From Mycolicibacterium litorale (lineage in GTDB: Bacteria > Actinomycetota > Actinomycetes > Mycobacteriales > Mycobacteriaceae), in NCBI RefSeq assembly GCF_014218295.1, contig NZ_AP023287.1, positions 1,116,001-1,180,000 on the forward strand: a DNA stretch of 64,000 nucleotides. The letters run 5' to 3'. A model generated the notes under the pieces. That model searched no databases, was not told where the DNA came from, and saw only the letters and a program-made list of their open reading frames with translations. Shown here piece after piece: positions 30,009 through 41,075 of this stretch (position 1 is the first letter of the stretch; each line of letters opens with the position of its first letter). The position numbers and the translations under genes are program-made.

Positions 30009-30053
30009 GCCTCGCGGAGGCATCCGACCGGCGCCCATACGGGCGCATCGGTC
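30009..30053 (+). promoter_or_regulatory. Leader hairpins of the S10 operon
   Basis: Hairpin 1 is GCCTC-GCG-GAGGC (30009-30021). Hairpin 2 is GACCG/GCGCCC, loop ATAC, GGGCGC/CGGTC (30026-30053), with an AT bulge. No T-tract follows. Such a structured leader could bind a ribosomal protein (L4 does so in enterobacteria), but no such control is shown for this sequence. Confidence 0.55.
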
Positions 30054-30225
30054 CCACCTCTCGAGTGTGACGGATTTTTCGCCGCAATCGAGCGCGCGCA
30101 GGGCGACACACCCGACCGCGGGGACCGGTGGACCACAGACAGGTAAACAGCGGCGGCAACAGCCGATACGAGGACGCACTGGGTTTCCCAGCGCGGGCCA
30201 CAAGCAGGAGTGAGGTAGGAAAAGC

Positions 30226-30531
30226 GTGGCGGGACAAAAGATCCGCATCAGGCTCAAGGCCTACGACCACGAGGCCATCGACGCCTCGGCGCGCAAGATC
30301 GTGGAGACGGTCACCCGTACCGGTGCCAGCGTGGTGGGCCCCGTGCCGCTGCCGACCGAGAAGAACGTGTACTGCGTCATCCGCTCTCCGCACAAGTACA
30401 AGGACTCGCGGGAGCACTTCGAGATGCGGACGCACAAGCGGTTGATCGACATCCTCGACCCGACGCCGAAGACCGTCGACGCGCTCATGCGCATCGACCT
30501 TCCGGCCAGCGTCGACGTGAACATCCAGTAG
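30226..30531 (+). CDS. rpsJ: 30S ribosomal protein S10
   Basis: The 101-residue S10/NusE protein, part of the 30S head and of the NusB-NusE antitermination complex. It begins [19 protein letters not shown] and has [29 protein letters not shown] start with an AGGA site. It is the first gene of the S10 operon. Confidence 0.98.
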
Positions 30532-30543
30532 GAGACCCAAGAA

Positions 30544-31197
30544 ATGGCACGTAAAGGCATTCTGGGCACCAAGCTGGGCATGACGCAGGTGTTCGACGAG
30601 AACAACAAGGTCGTGCCGGTGACGGTCGTCAAAGCCGGCCCGAACGTCGTGACCCGGATCCGTACCCCCGAGCGCGACGGCTACAGCGCGGTGCAGATCG
30701 CCTACGGCGAGATCAGCCCCCGCAAGGTCACCAAGCCGGTGACCGGTCAGTTCGCCGCCGCAGGCATCAACCCGCGCCGCCACCTCGCCGAGCTGCGGCT
30801 CGACGACGAGTCGGCGACCGCGGAGTACGAGGTCGGCCAGGAGTTGACGGCGGAGGTCTTCGCCGAGGGCGCCTACGTCGACGTCACCGGCACCAGCAAG
30901 GGCAAGGGCTTCGCCGGCACCATGAAGCGGCACGGTTTCCGTGGCCAGGGCGCCGCGCACGGCGCCCAGGCCGTGCACCGCCGCCCCGGTTCGATCGGCG
31001 GCTGCGCCACCCCGGGCCGCGTGTTCAAGGGCACCCGCATGTCGGGCCGCATGGGCAGCGACCGGGTCACGACGCAGAACCTGCTCGTACACAAGGTCGA
31101 TGCCGAGAACGGCGTGCTGCTGATCAAGGGCGCCATCCCCGGCCGCAACGGTGGACTGGTGATGGTCCGCAGCGCAATCAAGCGAGGCGAGAAGTAA
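30544..31197 (+). CDS. rplC: 50S ribosomal protein L3
   Basis: The 217-residue L3 protein, an early 23S rRNA assembly factor near the peptidyl-transferase centre. [29 protein letters not shown] and the central loop [30 protein letters not shown] are typical. Wild-type length. The stop codon directly abuts the rplD ATG. Confidence 0.98.
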   Translation: MARKGILGTKLGMTQVFDENNKVVPVTVVKAGPNVVTRIRTPERDGYSAVQIAYGEISPRKVTKPVTGQFAAAGINPRRHLAELRLDDESATAEYEVGQELTAEVFAEGAYVDVTGTSKGKGFAGTMKRHGFRGQGAAHGAQAVHRRPGSIGGCATPGRVFKGTRMSGRMGSDRVTTQNLLVHKVDAENGVLLIKGAIPGRNGGLVMVRSAIKRGEK

Positions 31198-31860
31198 ATG
31201 GCAACCACAATTGAGGTCAAGACGCCGGCCGGGACCACCGACGGCTCCATCGAGCTGCCCGCCGAACTGTTCGACGTCGAGGCCAACATCGCGCTGATGC
31301 ACCAGGTCGTGACGGCGCAGCTGGCCGCGGCCCGGCAGGGCACGCACTCGACCAAGACCCGCGGTGAGGTCTCCGGCGGCGGCAAGAAGCCGTACCGGCA
31401 GAAGGGCACCGGCCGCGCCCGCCAGGGTTCGACCCGCGCGCCGCAGTTCACCGGTGGTGGCACCGTCCACGGCCCCAAGCCGCGCGACTACAGCGAGCGG
31501 ACCCCGAAGAAGATGATCCGCGCCGCACTGCGCGGGGCGCTCTCGGACCGGGCCCGTAACGGCCGCATCCACGCGGTGACCGAACTGGTCGAGGGGCAGA
31601 CCCCGTCGACCAAGGGCGCCAAGGCGTTCCTGTCGACGCTTCTGTCCGAGCGCACGGCCGAGAACAGCAAGGTGCTGATCGTCATCGGGCGCACCGACGA
31701 GACCGGCGCGCGCAGCGTGCGCAACCTGCCCGGCGTGCACGTGATCTCGCCGGATCAGCTCAACACCTACGACGTGCTCAAGGCCGACGACGTGGTGTTC
31801 AGCGTCGAGGCGCTGAACGCGTACATCGCGGCCAACAGCAAGCAGGAGGTTTCCGCCTGA
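31198..31860 (+). CDS. rplD: 50S ribosomal protein L4
   Basis: The 220-residue L4 protein, whose extended loop lines the peptide exit tunnel. The loop segment [29 protein letters not shown] is present and normal, with no obvious macrolide-resistance change. It starts directly after rplC and its TGA overlaps the rplW ATG. Confidence 0.98.
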   Translation: MATTIEVKTPAGTTDGSIELPAELFDVEANIALMHQVVTAQLAAARQGTHSTKTRGEVSGGGKKPYRQKGTGRARQGSTRAPQFTGGGTVHGPKPRDYSERTPKKMIRAALRGALSDRARNGRIHAVTELVEGQTPSTKGAKAFLSTLLSERTAENSKVLIVIGRTDETGARSVRNLPGVHVISPDQLNTYDVLKADDVVFSVEALNAYIAANSKQEVSA

Positions 31861-32162
31861 TGGCAACCGTGACGGATCCCCGCGACATCATCCTGGCGCC
31901 GGTCATCTCGGAGAAGTCCTACGGACTGATCGAGGACAACGTCTACACGTTCATCGTGCACCCGGACTCGAACAAGACCCAGATCAAGATCGCCATCGAG
32001 AAGATCTTCAAGGTCAAGGTCGACTCGGTGAACACGGCCAACCGGCAGGGCAAGCGGAAGCGGACCCGCACCGGGTACGGACAGCGCAAGAGCACCAAGC
32101 GCGCGATCGTCACCCTGGCCGCGGGCAGCAAGCCGATCGACCTGTTCGGAGCACCGGCCTGA
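31860..32162 (+). CDS. rplW: 50S ribosomal protein L23
   Basis: The 100-residue L23 protein at the tunnel exit, docking site for SRP and trigger factor. [40 protein letters not shown] is typical. Overlaps the rplD stop by one base (TGATG). Confidence 0.98.
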   Translation: MATVTDPRDIILAPVISEKSYGLIEDNVYTFIVHPDSNKTQIKIAIEKIFKVKVDSVNTANRQGKRKRTRTGYGQRKSTKRAIVTLAAGSKPIDLFGAPA

Positions 32163-32194
32163 GCCGGGCGAGAAGGTAGAGAGACTCAACAGAA

Positions 32195-33031
<837 letters not shown>

Positions 33032-33052
33032 GCCGGGGAAGGAACTCAAGCG

Positions 33053-33330
33053 ATGCCACGCAGCCTGAAGAAGGGCCCGTTCGTCGACGACCATCTCCTC
33101 AAGAAGGTGGACGTCCAGAACGAGAAGAACACCAAGCAGGTCATCAAGACCTGGTCGCGTCGGTCGACCATCATCCCCGACTTCATCGGGCACACCTTCG
33201 CGGTCCACGACGGCCGCAAGCACGTGCCGGTGTTCGTCACCGAGGCGATGGTCGGGCACAAGCTGGGCGAGTTCGCCCCCACCCGCACCTTCAAGGGTCA
33301 CATCAAGGATGACCGGAAGAGCAAGAGGCG

Positions 33331-33334
<4 letters not shown>
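33053..33334 (+). CDS. rpsS: 30S ribosomal protein S19
   Basis: The 93-residue S19 protein of the 30S head. [20 protein letters not shown] and [47 protein letters not shown] sequence are typical. Its stop overlaps the rplV ATG by 4 nt (ATGA). Confidence 0.98.
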
Positions 33335-34718
<1,384 letters not shown>

Positions 34719-34720
34719 GC

Positions 34721-35137
34721 ATGCTGATCCCTCGTAAGGTCAAGCACCGCAAGCAGCATCACCCCAAGCAACGCGGCATCGCCAGCGGTGGCACGACGGT
34801 GAGCTTCGGTGACTACGGCATCCAGGCGCTCGAGCACGCCTACATCACCAACCGGCAGATCGAGTCCGCTCGTATCGCCATCAACCGGCACATCAAGCGT
34901 GGCGGCAAGGTCTGGATCAACATCTTCCCGGACCGTCCGCTGACGAAGAAGCCCGCCGAGACCCGTATGGGTTCGGGTAAGGGTTCGCCCGAATGGTGGG
35001 TGGCCAACGTCAAGCCCGGCCGCGTGCTGTTCGAGCTGAGCTACCCCAATGAGGAGACCGCACGGGCCGCACTGACCCGCGCGATCCACAAGTTGCCGAT
35101 CAAGGCACGCATCGTCACCCGAGAGGAGCAGTTCTGA
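34721..35137 (+). CDS. rplP: 50S ribosomal protein L16
   Basis: The 138-residue L16 protein at the A-site side of the 50S subunit. [19 protein letters not shown] and [21 protein letters not shown] are typical. It lies 2 nt after rpsC and its TGA overlaps the rpmC ATG. Confidence 0.98.
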   Translation: MLIPRKVKHRKQHHPKQRGIASGGTTVSFGDYGIQALEHAYITNRQIESARIAINRHIKRGGKVWINIFPDRPLTKKPAETRMGSGKGSPEWWVANVKPGRVLFELSYPNEETARAALTRAIHKLPIKARIVTREEQF

Positions 35138-35370
35138 TGGCAGTCGGCGTTACGCCTGGCGAGCTGCGCGAGCTGAGCGACGACGAGTTGACCGAGCGGC
35201 TGCGCGAGTCGAAGGAAGAGCTGTTCAACCTGCGCTTCCAGATGGCCACCGGGCAGCTGTCCAACAACCGTCGGCTCCGCACGGTGCGACAGGAAATCGC
35301 GCGCGTGTACACCGTGCTGCGCGAACGTGAACTGGGTCTGGCCTCCGGACCCGCCGGTGAGGAATCGTGA
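35137..35370 (+). CDS. rpmC: 50S ribosomal protein L29
   Basis: The 77-residue helical L29 protein next to L23 at the tunnel exit. [40 protein letters not shown] is typical. Overlaps rplP and rpsQ by one to four bases. Confidence 0.97.
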   Translation: MAVGVTPGELRELSDDELTERLRESKEELFNLRFQMATGQLSNNRRLRTVRQEIARVYTVLRERELGLASGPAGEES

Positions 35371-35675
35371 TGGCAGAGAACAACACTGAAAAGGGTCCCG
35401 CGCACACCCCGCGGACCGAGAAGCCGCGTGGCCGCCGCAAGACGGCGATCGGCTACGTGGTCAGCGACAAGATGCAGAAGACCATCGTGGTCGAGCTCGA
35501 GGACCGTAAGAGCCACCCGCTCTACGGCAAGATCATCCGCACCACGAAGAAGGTCAAGGCCCACGACGAGAACGGTGACGCCGGCGTCGGCGACCGCGTC
35601 TCGCTGATGGAGACCCGTCCGCTCTCGGCGACCAAGCGGTGGCGCCTGGTGGACATCCTGGAAAAGGCCAAGTAG
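35370..35675 (+). CDS. rpsQ: 30S ribosomal protein S17
   Basis: S17, 101 residues from the ATG at 35370 (a GTG at 35367 gives one more). The conserved OB fold is [44 protein letters not shown]; the first 25 residues are a charged extension. It is the last gene of this S10 operon and is followed by a strong terminator. In many bacteria rplN would follow directly; here it is about 20 kb away. Confidence 0.98.
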   Translation: MAENNTEKGPAHTPRTEKPRGRRKTAIGYVVSDKMQKTIVVELEDRKSHPLYGKIIRTTKKVKAHDENGDAGVGDRVSLMETRPLSATKRWRLVDILEKAK

Positions 35676-35701
35676 GCCAGGCTCCTCCGCAACACCTCGA
35701 A

Positions 35702-35733
35702 GACCCCGCACGCGGCGCGCGTGTGGGGTCTTT
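35702..35733 (+). terminator. Intrinsic terminator of the S10 operon
   Basis: GACCCCGCACGCG (35702-35714) pairs with CGCGTGTGGGGTC (35718-35730) over 13 positions, one a G-T wobble, with a three-base loop, followed by TTT and GCGTT. The stem sequence is nearly the same as the terminator after rplO. Confidence 0.88.
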
Positions 35734-35744
35734 GCGTTGGGGTG

Positions 35745-36458
35745 CTAGCGGGCGCGGGCGGCGATGCCCGCCACGACGAGTGCCAGACCGGTGCGGAAGT
35801 CGGTGACACGCTCGCGGTCGCCGCCGGTCGCGCCGTCGAACGCGCCCGCGGACAGCGCCGCCGCCACGGCGGGGAGCCGCTCGGCGTCGACGAACCGCCG
35901 GAGCAGATCGGCAAAACCCGGGTCGGCCTCGCCCGCGGCCACGTCCAGCGCTGCGGCGCCGCGGACGTAATGCAGCACGGCCATGACGGATGCCAGCTTC
36001 TCGCGCTCTGAAAGGCCCGTTGGCTCAAGCGCTTTCAGCCCGGCGTCCAGCCAGGCCAGCTGCCCCGGGTCTGCTGGCGGGCCGGATGCCGCCGCCTGCA
36101 GCACCCACGGGTGGCGGTGATAGACCTCCCACAGCCCGTCGGCCCACGCGGTCACGGCCTCTCGCCATCCGATGCCCGGACCGAACCGTGGCGGAGGACC
36201 CGGCGCGGCGGACAGCATGAACGTGACGAGCTCGTCCTTGTTGGTCACGTGCCGGTAGAGCGACATGGTCCCGCAGCCGAGGCGCTGGGCGAGCCGGGCC
36301 ATGGACAGTGCGCCCAGGCCGTCGGCGTCGGCGAGGGCGATCGCCGCAGCGACGATGCGGTCGCGGGTCAGACCGCGTGGCCGGGCAGGCGCGCCGTCGG
36401 GGTGCCACAGCACGGCCAGCGCCCGGAGCGGTCCGGGCCCGCGCGATTCGGTGCTCAT
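35745..36458 (-). CDS. TetR family regulator (TetR/ActR-like)
   Basis: A 237-residue TetR protein. The helix-turn-helix is around residues 30-75 (LTRDRIVAAAIALADADGLGALSMARLAQRLGCGTMSLYRHVTNKDELVTFML), with a C-terminal domain of the tetracycline-repressor-like class. Start at the ATG at 36458. It is divergent from a DUF2306 membrane protein, and two 15-bp dyads sit at that gene's start. It is tail-to-tail with rpsQ. Confidence 0.88.
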   Translation of the reverse strand: MSTESRGPGPLRALAVLWHPDGAPARPRGLTRDRIVAAAIALADADGLGALSMARLAQRLGCGTMSLYRHVTNKDELVTFMLSAAPGPPPRFGPGIGWREAVTAWADGLWEVYHRHPWVLQAAASGPPADPGQLAWLDAGLKALEPTGLSEREKLASVMAVLHYVRGAAALDVAAGEADPGFADLLRRFVDAERLPAVAAALSAGAFDGATGGDRERVTDFRTGLALVVAGIAARAR

Positions 36459-36490
36459 CGAGGACCACTGTAATCGGATGCGCGGAGTGT

Positions 36491-36524
36491 GCGTATGGCA
36501 TACGCTGATGCGTATGAAGTACGC
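36491..36524. promoter_or_regulatory. Tandem dyads, candidate TetR operator
   Basis: GCGTATGGCATACGC (36491-36505, perfect 15-bp palindrome) and GCGTATGAAGTACGC (36510-36524, GCGTA/TACGC arms) have centres 19 bp apart. They cover the probable -10 element (TACGCT, 36501-36506) and the start codon of the divergent DUF2306 gene, so binding would block transcription initiation. Confidence 0.8.
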
Positions 36525-37170
36525 AAAGGTGCTCCTGGTCGTCATCCCCGCCGCCTTCCTCGCCTACTCCCTGCCGCCGTACCTGGTCGGCGGCGGCCGG
36601 GTTCCGGCGACCTTCGGCCTGCATCACCCACTGCTGGTCGGGCATGTCGCCCTCGGTTCGGTGGCCATGGTGTCCGCCGTCGCCCAGCTCTGGCCGGGGC
36701 TGCGCCGACGCCACCCGCACGTCCATCGCAGCGTCGGGAAGGTCTACGTGGTCGCCGCGATCCCGGCTGCGGTCACGGGTTTGGTGATCGGTGCGGCGAC
36801 GCCCTTCGGCCCTGTTCTCGCGGTGAGCAACGTGGTCCTCGCCGTGCTCTGGCTGTGGTTCACCGTGGCCGGCTACCGGGCCGCGCGATGCCGCCGATAC
36901 GACCTGCACCGCAGGCACATGCTGCGCAGCGGGGTGCTGGCGCTGTCGGTGATCACCAACCGGATCTGGACGCCGATGCTGTTCGTGGCGCTCCATCCCC
37001 TGCAGGGCAGTGTCTTCGGGGGGAGCGAGCTCCACTACCTGTGGTTCGTCGCCGGCGCCGGTGGCTGGCTGGGCTGGACGCTGCCCCTCTTGGGTGCGCA
37101 ATGGTGGTTACGGCGGCAAACGTCGCGTGCCGTCCCGGGTTTTCGTTTTCTGGACACTTCAGGCGTGTAA
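36514..37170 (+). CDS. DUF2306 multi-spanning membrane protein
   Basis: A 218-residue protein with about 6-7 hydrophobic helices and the conserved His-rich loop HPHVHRSVGKVYV plus RYDLHRRHMLRSG, typical of DUF2306. The start at 36514 (or 36508) has no Shine-Dalgarno sequence; a TACGCT -10 lies 7 nt before the ATG, which would give a leaderless mRNA. Function is unknown; control by the divergent TetR is strongly suggested by the overlapping dyads. Confidence 0.82.
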   Translation: MKYAKVLLVVIPAAFLAYSLPPYLVGGGRVPATFGLHHPLLVGHVALGSVAMVSAVAQLWPGLRRRHPHVHRSVGKVYVVAAIPAAVTGLVIGAATPFGPVLAVSNVVLAVLWLWFTVAGYRAARCRRYDLHRRHMLRSGVLALSVITNRIWTPMLFVALHPLQGSVFGGSELHYLWFVAGAGGWLGWTLPLLGAQWWLRRQTSRAVPGFRFLDTSGV

Positions 37171-37179
37171 TCTCCGGGC

Positions 37180-39531
37180 GTGTCGACCGAATTCAACGGC
37201 AGGATCGAACTGGACATCCGCGATTCGGAGCCGGACTGGGGACCGTACGCCGCCCCCACGGCGCCCGAAGGCGCCCCCAACGTCCTGTACCTCGTCTGGG
37301 ACGACACCGGGATCGCGACCTGGGACTGCTTCGGCGGTCTGGTGGAGATGCCCGCGATGAACCGGATCGCCGAACGCGGTGTGCGCCTGTCGCAGTTCCA
37401 CACCACCGCGCTGTGCTCGCCGACCCGCGCCTCGCTGCTCACCGGACGCAACGCGACCACCGTCGGGATGGCCACCATCGAGGAGTTCACCGACGGGTTC
37501 CCGAACTGCAACGGACGCATCCCGTTCGACACCGCGCTGATCTCGGAGGTGCTCGCCGAGAACGGTTACAACACCTACTGCGTCGGCAAGTGGCATCTGA
37601 CGCCGCTCGAAGAATCCAACCTCGCGTCCACCAAACGGCATTGGCCGCTGTCGCGCGGCTTCGAACGCTTCTACGGCTTCATGGGCGGCGAAACCGACCA
37701 GTGGTATCCCGAACTCGTCTACGACAACCATCCGATCGCCCCGCCCGGCACTCCTGAGGACGGCTACCACCTCTCGAAGGACCTGGCCGACAAGACGATC
37801 GAGTTCATCCGCGACGCCAAGGTGATCGCGCCCGACAAACCGTGGTTCTCCTACGTGTGTCCCGGGGCAGGACACGCCCCGCACCACGTGTTCAAGGAGT
37901 GGGCCGACCGCTACGCCGGCCGCTTCGACATGGGTTACGAGCGGTACCGCGACATCGTGCTGGAGAACCAGAAACGTCTCGGCATCGTGCCCCCGGACAC
38001 CGAACTGTCACCGGTGAACCCGTACGCGGACGTGACCGGCCCGAACGGGGAGCCGTGGCCAGTCCAGGACACCGTGCGGCCATGGGATTCGTTGTCCGAC
38101 AATGAGAAACGCCTGTTCAGCCGGATGGCGGAGGTGTTCGCCGGTTTCCTGTCCTACACCGACGACCAGATCGGCAGGATCCTCGACTACCTCGAGGAAT
38201 CGGGGCAGCTAGACAACACGATCATCGTGGTCATCTCCGACAACGGCGCCAGCGGTGAAGGGGGACCGGACGGTTCGGTCAACGAGGTCAAGTTCTTCAA
38301 CGGCTACATCGACACCGCCGAAGAGGGGCTGAAGGTCATCGACGACCTCGGTGGCCCGCAGACCTACAACCACTATCCGACCGGCTGGGCGATGGCGTTC
38401 AACACGCCGTACAAGCTGTTCAAGCGCTACGCCTCCCATGAAGGCGGCATCGCCGACACCGCGATCATCTCGTGGCCGAAGGGCATCGCCGCCCACGGTG
38501 AGGTCCGCGACAACTACGTCAACGTCTGCGACATCACCCCGACGGTCTACGACCTGCTGGGCATCACCGCGCCCGCATCCGTGCGCGGGGTGCCGCAGAA
38601 ACCTCTCGACGGTGTGAGTTTCAAAGTGACACTGGATAATCCGACCGCACCCACGGGCAAGGACACCCAGTTCTACTCGATGCTCGGCACGCGCGGTATC
38701 TGGCACCGGGGCTGGTTCGCCAACACGGTGCACGCCGCCTCGCCGGCCGGCTGGTCGCATTTCGACGACGACCGCTGGGAGTTGTTCCACATCGAGGCCG
38801 ACCGCGCCCAGGTGCACGATCTGGCCGACGAGCATCCCGAGAAACTCGCCGAACTGCAGGCGCTGTGGTTCAGCGAGGCGGCCAAATACAACGGATTGCC
38901 GCTGGGCGATCTGAACCTGTTCGACACCATGTCGCGGTTCCGGCCCAGCCTGGCCAGCGCCCGCGACGCCTACGTGTACTACCCGGGCACCGCCGACGTC
39001 GGTATGGGCGCCGTCGTGGAGATCCAGGGCCGCTCGTTCGCCGTCCTCGCCGAGGTGACCGTCGAGGACGACGCAGCACACGGCGTCGTCGTCAAACACG
39101 GCGGCGCGCACGGCGGTCACGTCATGTTCGTCCAGGACGGCCGGCTGCACTACGTCTACAACTTCCTCGGCGAGTCCGAACAGAAGCTGTCGTCGTCGGT
39201 GCCGATCACCACCGGCCGCCACACCTTCGGGATCGCCTACACCCGGACGGGCACCGTGGAGGGCAGCCACACACCCGTCGGTGACGCGGTCCTCTACATC
39301 GACGACGCCGAGGTGGCCTCGTACTCGGGGATGGCGACCCATCCCGGCACCTTCGGTCTGGCCGGTGCCACGCTCGCGGTCGGGCGCAACACCGGATCCC
39401 CGGTCTCGCGCGACTACGTGCCGCCCTTCGCGTTCACCGGTGGCACCATCGCCCAGATTTCCTTCGACGTCTCCGGCAAGCCCTACGTCGACCTCGAACG
39501 GGAGTTCGCCCGCGCCTTCGCCAGGGACTGA
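37180..39531 (+). CDS. atsA: Arylsulfatase, type I (formylglycine-dependent)
   Basis: A 783-residue sulfatase hydrolysing sulfate esters. The metal-binding start is NVLYLVWDDTG; the signature CSPTRASLLTGR places the formylglycine precursor at Cys79; GKWHL and SDNGASGEGG complete the active site. A C-terminal beta-rich, LamG-like segment (about residues 600-770) follows. No signal peptide is visible, so it may act in the cytosol. GTG start. The gene for its activating enzyme follows 16 nt downstream. The same pair follows the S10 operon in M. tuberculosis (Rv0711/Rv0712). Confidence 0.93.
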   Translation: MSTEFNGRIELDIRDSEPDWGPYAAPTAPEGAPNVLYLVWDDTGIATWDCFGGLVEMPAMNRIAERGVRLSQFHTTALCSPTRASLLTGRNATTVGMATIEEFTDGFPNCNGRIPFDTALISEVLAENGYNTYCVGKWHLTPLEESNLASTKRHWPLSRGFERFYGFMGGETDQWYPELVYDNHPIAPPGTPEDGYHLSKDLADKTIEFIRDAKVIAPDKPWFSYVCPGAGHAPHHVFKEWADRYAGRFDMGYERYRDIVLENQKRLGIVPPDTELSPVNPYADVTGPNGEPWPVQDTVRPWDSLSDNEKRLFSRMAEVFAGFLSYTDDQIGRILDYLEESGQLDNTIIVVISDNGASGEGGPDGSVNEVKFFNGYIDTAEEGLKVIDDLGGPQTYNHYPTGWAMAFNTPYKLFKRYASHEGGIADTAIISWPKGIAAHGEVRDNYVNVCDITPTVYDLLGITAPASVRGVPQKPLDGVSFKVTLDNPTAPTGKDTQFYSMLGTRGIWHRGWFANTVHAASPAGWSHFDDDRWELFHIEADRAQVHDLADEHPEKLAELQALWFSEAAKYNGLPLGDLNLFDTMSRFRPSLASARDAYVYYPGTADVGMGAVVEIQGRSFAVLAEVTVEDDAAHGVVVKHGGAHGGHVMFVQDGRLHYVYNFLGESEQKLSSSVPITTGRHTFGIAYTRTGTVEGSHTPVGDAVLYIDDAEVASYSGMATHPGTFGLAGATLAVGRNTGSPVSRDYVPPFAFTGGTIAQISFDVSGKPYVDLEREFARAFARD

Positions 39532-39547
39532 CCCTTACGCTGGAGGA

Positions 39548-40420
39548 ATGCTGACCGAGCTGGTCGAACTGCCCGGCGGCGCCTTCCGGATGGGCTCCAC
39601 GCAGTTCTATCCGGAGGAAGTCCCGGTGCACACCGTAACCGTGGCGCCGTTCGCGATCGAGCGGCACCCCGTCACCAACGCGCAGTACGCGGAGTTCGTC
39701 GAGGCCACCGGGTACGTGACGATCGCCGAACAGGCGCTCGACCCGGCGATGTATCCCGGGGTGCCGCCCGCCGATCTGGTACCCGGCGCCCTGGTGTTCG
39801 CGCCGACCGCCGGCCCGGTCGACCTGCGGGACTGGCGGCAGTGGTGGACGTGGTCGCCGGGGGCGTGCTGGCGCCACCCGCTCGGCCCGGGCTCGCGGTG
39901 GCAGGACCGCCCCGACCACCCCGTCGTCCAGGTGGCCTATCCCGATGCGGCGGCCTATGCCGGCTGGGCCGGACGGGCGCTGCCCACCGAGGCGCAGTGG
40001 GAGTACGCGGCGCGCGGGGGCGCGGCGACCACCTACCCGTGGGGCGACGAGCCGCGGCCCGCCGGCCGCCTGATGGCCAACACCTGGCAGGGCCGGTTCC
40101 CGTACCGCAACGACGGTGCGCTCGGCTGGACCGGCACCTCGCCGGTCGGCGCGTTCCCGCCGAACGACTTCGGACTGGTCGACATGATCGGCAACGTGTG
40201 GGAGTGGACGACCACACGGTTCTCCGCCCACCACCGGCCCGGTGGCGCCGTCGAATCGTGCTGCGGTCCAACGGGACCTGATCCGGCGGTGAACCAGACA
40301 CTCAAGGGCGGATCGCACCTGTGCGCGCCCGAGTACTGCCACCGGTACCGGCCCGCCGCGCGTTCGCCGCAGTCACAGGACAGCGCGACGACGCACATCG
40401 GGTTCCGCTGCGTCGCGTGA
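39548..40420 (+). CDS. Formylglycine-generating enzyme (sulfatase maturase)
   Basis: A 290-residue FGE that oxidises the sulfatase Cys to formylglycine using O2 and copper. Motifs are GGAFRMGS, PVTNAQYAEF, LPTEAQWEYAARGG, DMIGNVWEW and the C-terminal GGSHLCAPEYCHRYRPAARS, which contains the two active-site cysteines (Cys259 and Cys264) with the spacing of characterised FGEs. The GGAGGA just before the ATG at 39548 is unusually close. Its natural client is the Cys79 of the upstream sulfatase. The last 48 nt overlap the convergent DUF1275 gene. Confidence 0.93.
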   Translation: MLTELVELPGGAFRMGSTQFYPEEVPVHTVTVAPFAIERHPVTNAQYAEFVEATGYVTIAEQALDPAMYPGVPPADLVPGALVFAPTAGPVDLRDWRQWWTWSPGACWRHPLGPGSRWQDRPDHPVVQVAYPDAAAYAGWAGRALPTEAQWEYAARGGAATTYPWGDEPRPAGRLMANTWQGRFPYRNDGALGWTGTSPVGAFPPNDFGLVDMIGNVWEWTTTRFSAHHRPGGAVESCCGPTGPDPAVNQTLKGGSHLCAPEYCHRYRPAARSPQSQDSATTHIGFRCVA

Positions 40421-41074
40421 CCGCCGCCGCAGCGCCACCACGACCGCGACGGTGACGGCGGCGGCCACCGCGAACGGGATCGCGAAGTGCACCCGCAGCA
40501 ACAGCGCCCCGGCCACCGCACCCGCGAAGATCACCAGGATGGCGCCCGCCCGCCGGTTGATCACCCGCCCCGACGCCGCGCTCACCCAGGTCTCCCCGGC
40601 CAGGCCGGCCAGCGTGGAGGTGACGACCACGGTCGTCATGTCCTTGACGGCGAGTGCGCGCGCCACCATCGCCTGCTGACCCATCACCGCGGCGGTGGCC
40701 GCGGCCATCACCACCTGCACCGGCACGCTCGGATGGTCGCCGACGAGAGCGGCCGCGGCGGTCAGCCCGCACAGCGTCGCGGCGCCCACCAACAGCAGAA
40801 CCGTCATCCGGCCGTGCCACCCACTCGGCAGCGACCGCAGCGCCAGTCCGGCGACGAAGGCGCCGAGGGTGAAGGCGGCGAGCGCGACGGCGGGGCCCAG
40901 CACCGGCAGTTCGTCGGCGCCGGCGACCCCCATACCGAGGATCACGATGTTGCCGGTCATGTTGCCGGTGAACACCCGGTCCAGACCGAGGAATCCGACG
41001 GCGTCGACGATGCCGGTGACGAAGGTCAACGCGATCGTGGCGACCAGCATCACCCGGGGTTCTGCACGTGACAC
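40373..41074 (-). CDS. YoaK/DUF1275 family membrane protein
   Basis: A 233-residue protein with about 6 transmembrane helices and the family motifs FVTGIVDAVGFLGLDRVFTGNMTGN and MGQQAMVARALAVKDMTTVVVTSTL. Function is unknown in this family. It starts (GTG) 1 nt after the stop of the permease at 41076, so the two are probably co-transcribed. It overlaps the FGE gene tail-to-tail by 48 nt. Confidence 0.87.
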   Translation of the reverse strand: MSRAEPRVMLVATIALTFVTGIVDAVGFLGLDRVFTGNMTGNIVILGMGVAGADELPVLGPAVALAAFTLGAFVAGLALRSLPSGWHGRMTVLLLVGAATLCGLTAAAALVGDHPSVPVQVVMAAATAAVMGQQAMVARALAVKDMTTVVVTSTLAGLAGETWVSAASGRVINRRAGAILVIFAGAVAGALLLRVHFAIPFAVAAAVTVAVVVALRRRSRDAAEPDVRRRAVL

Positions 41075-41075
41075 G

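Larger units (their letters stand above)
29919..30225 (+). promoter_or_regulatory. S10 operon control region and leader
   Basis: A gene-free stretch of 307 nt. It holds the S10 promoter (29940-29968), the GGTTGCCTTG initially transcribed sequence (29974-29983), two hairpins (30009-30021 and 30026-30053) and an AGGA ribosome-binding site before rpsJ. No open frame with a supported start was seen. Leader length is about 250 nt. Confidence 0.7.

Noticed and set aside
29599..31866. 755-residue antisense frame across rplC/rplD
   Set aside because: Runs opposite the S10 leader and ribosomal genes, with no recognisable domain; shadow of codon bias.
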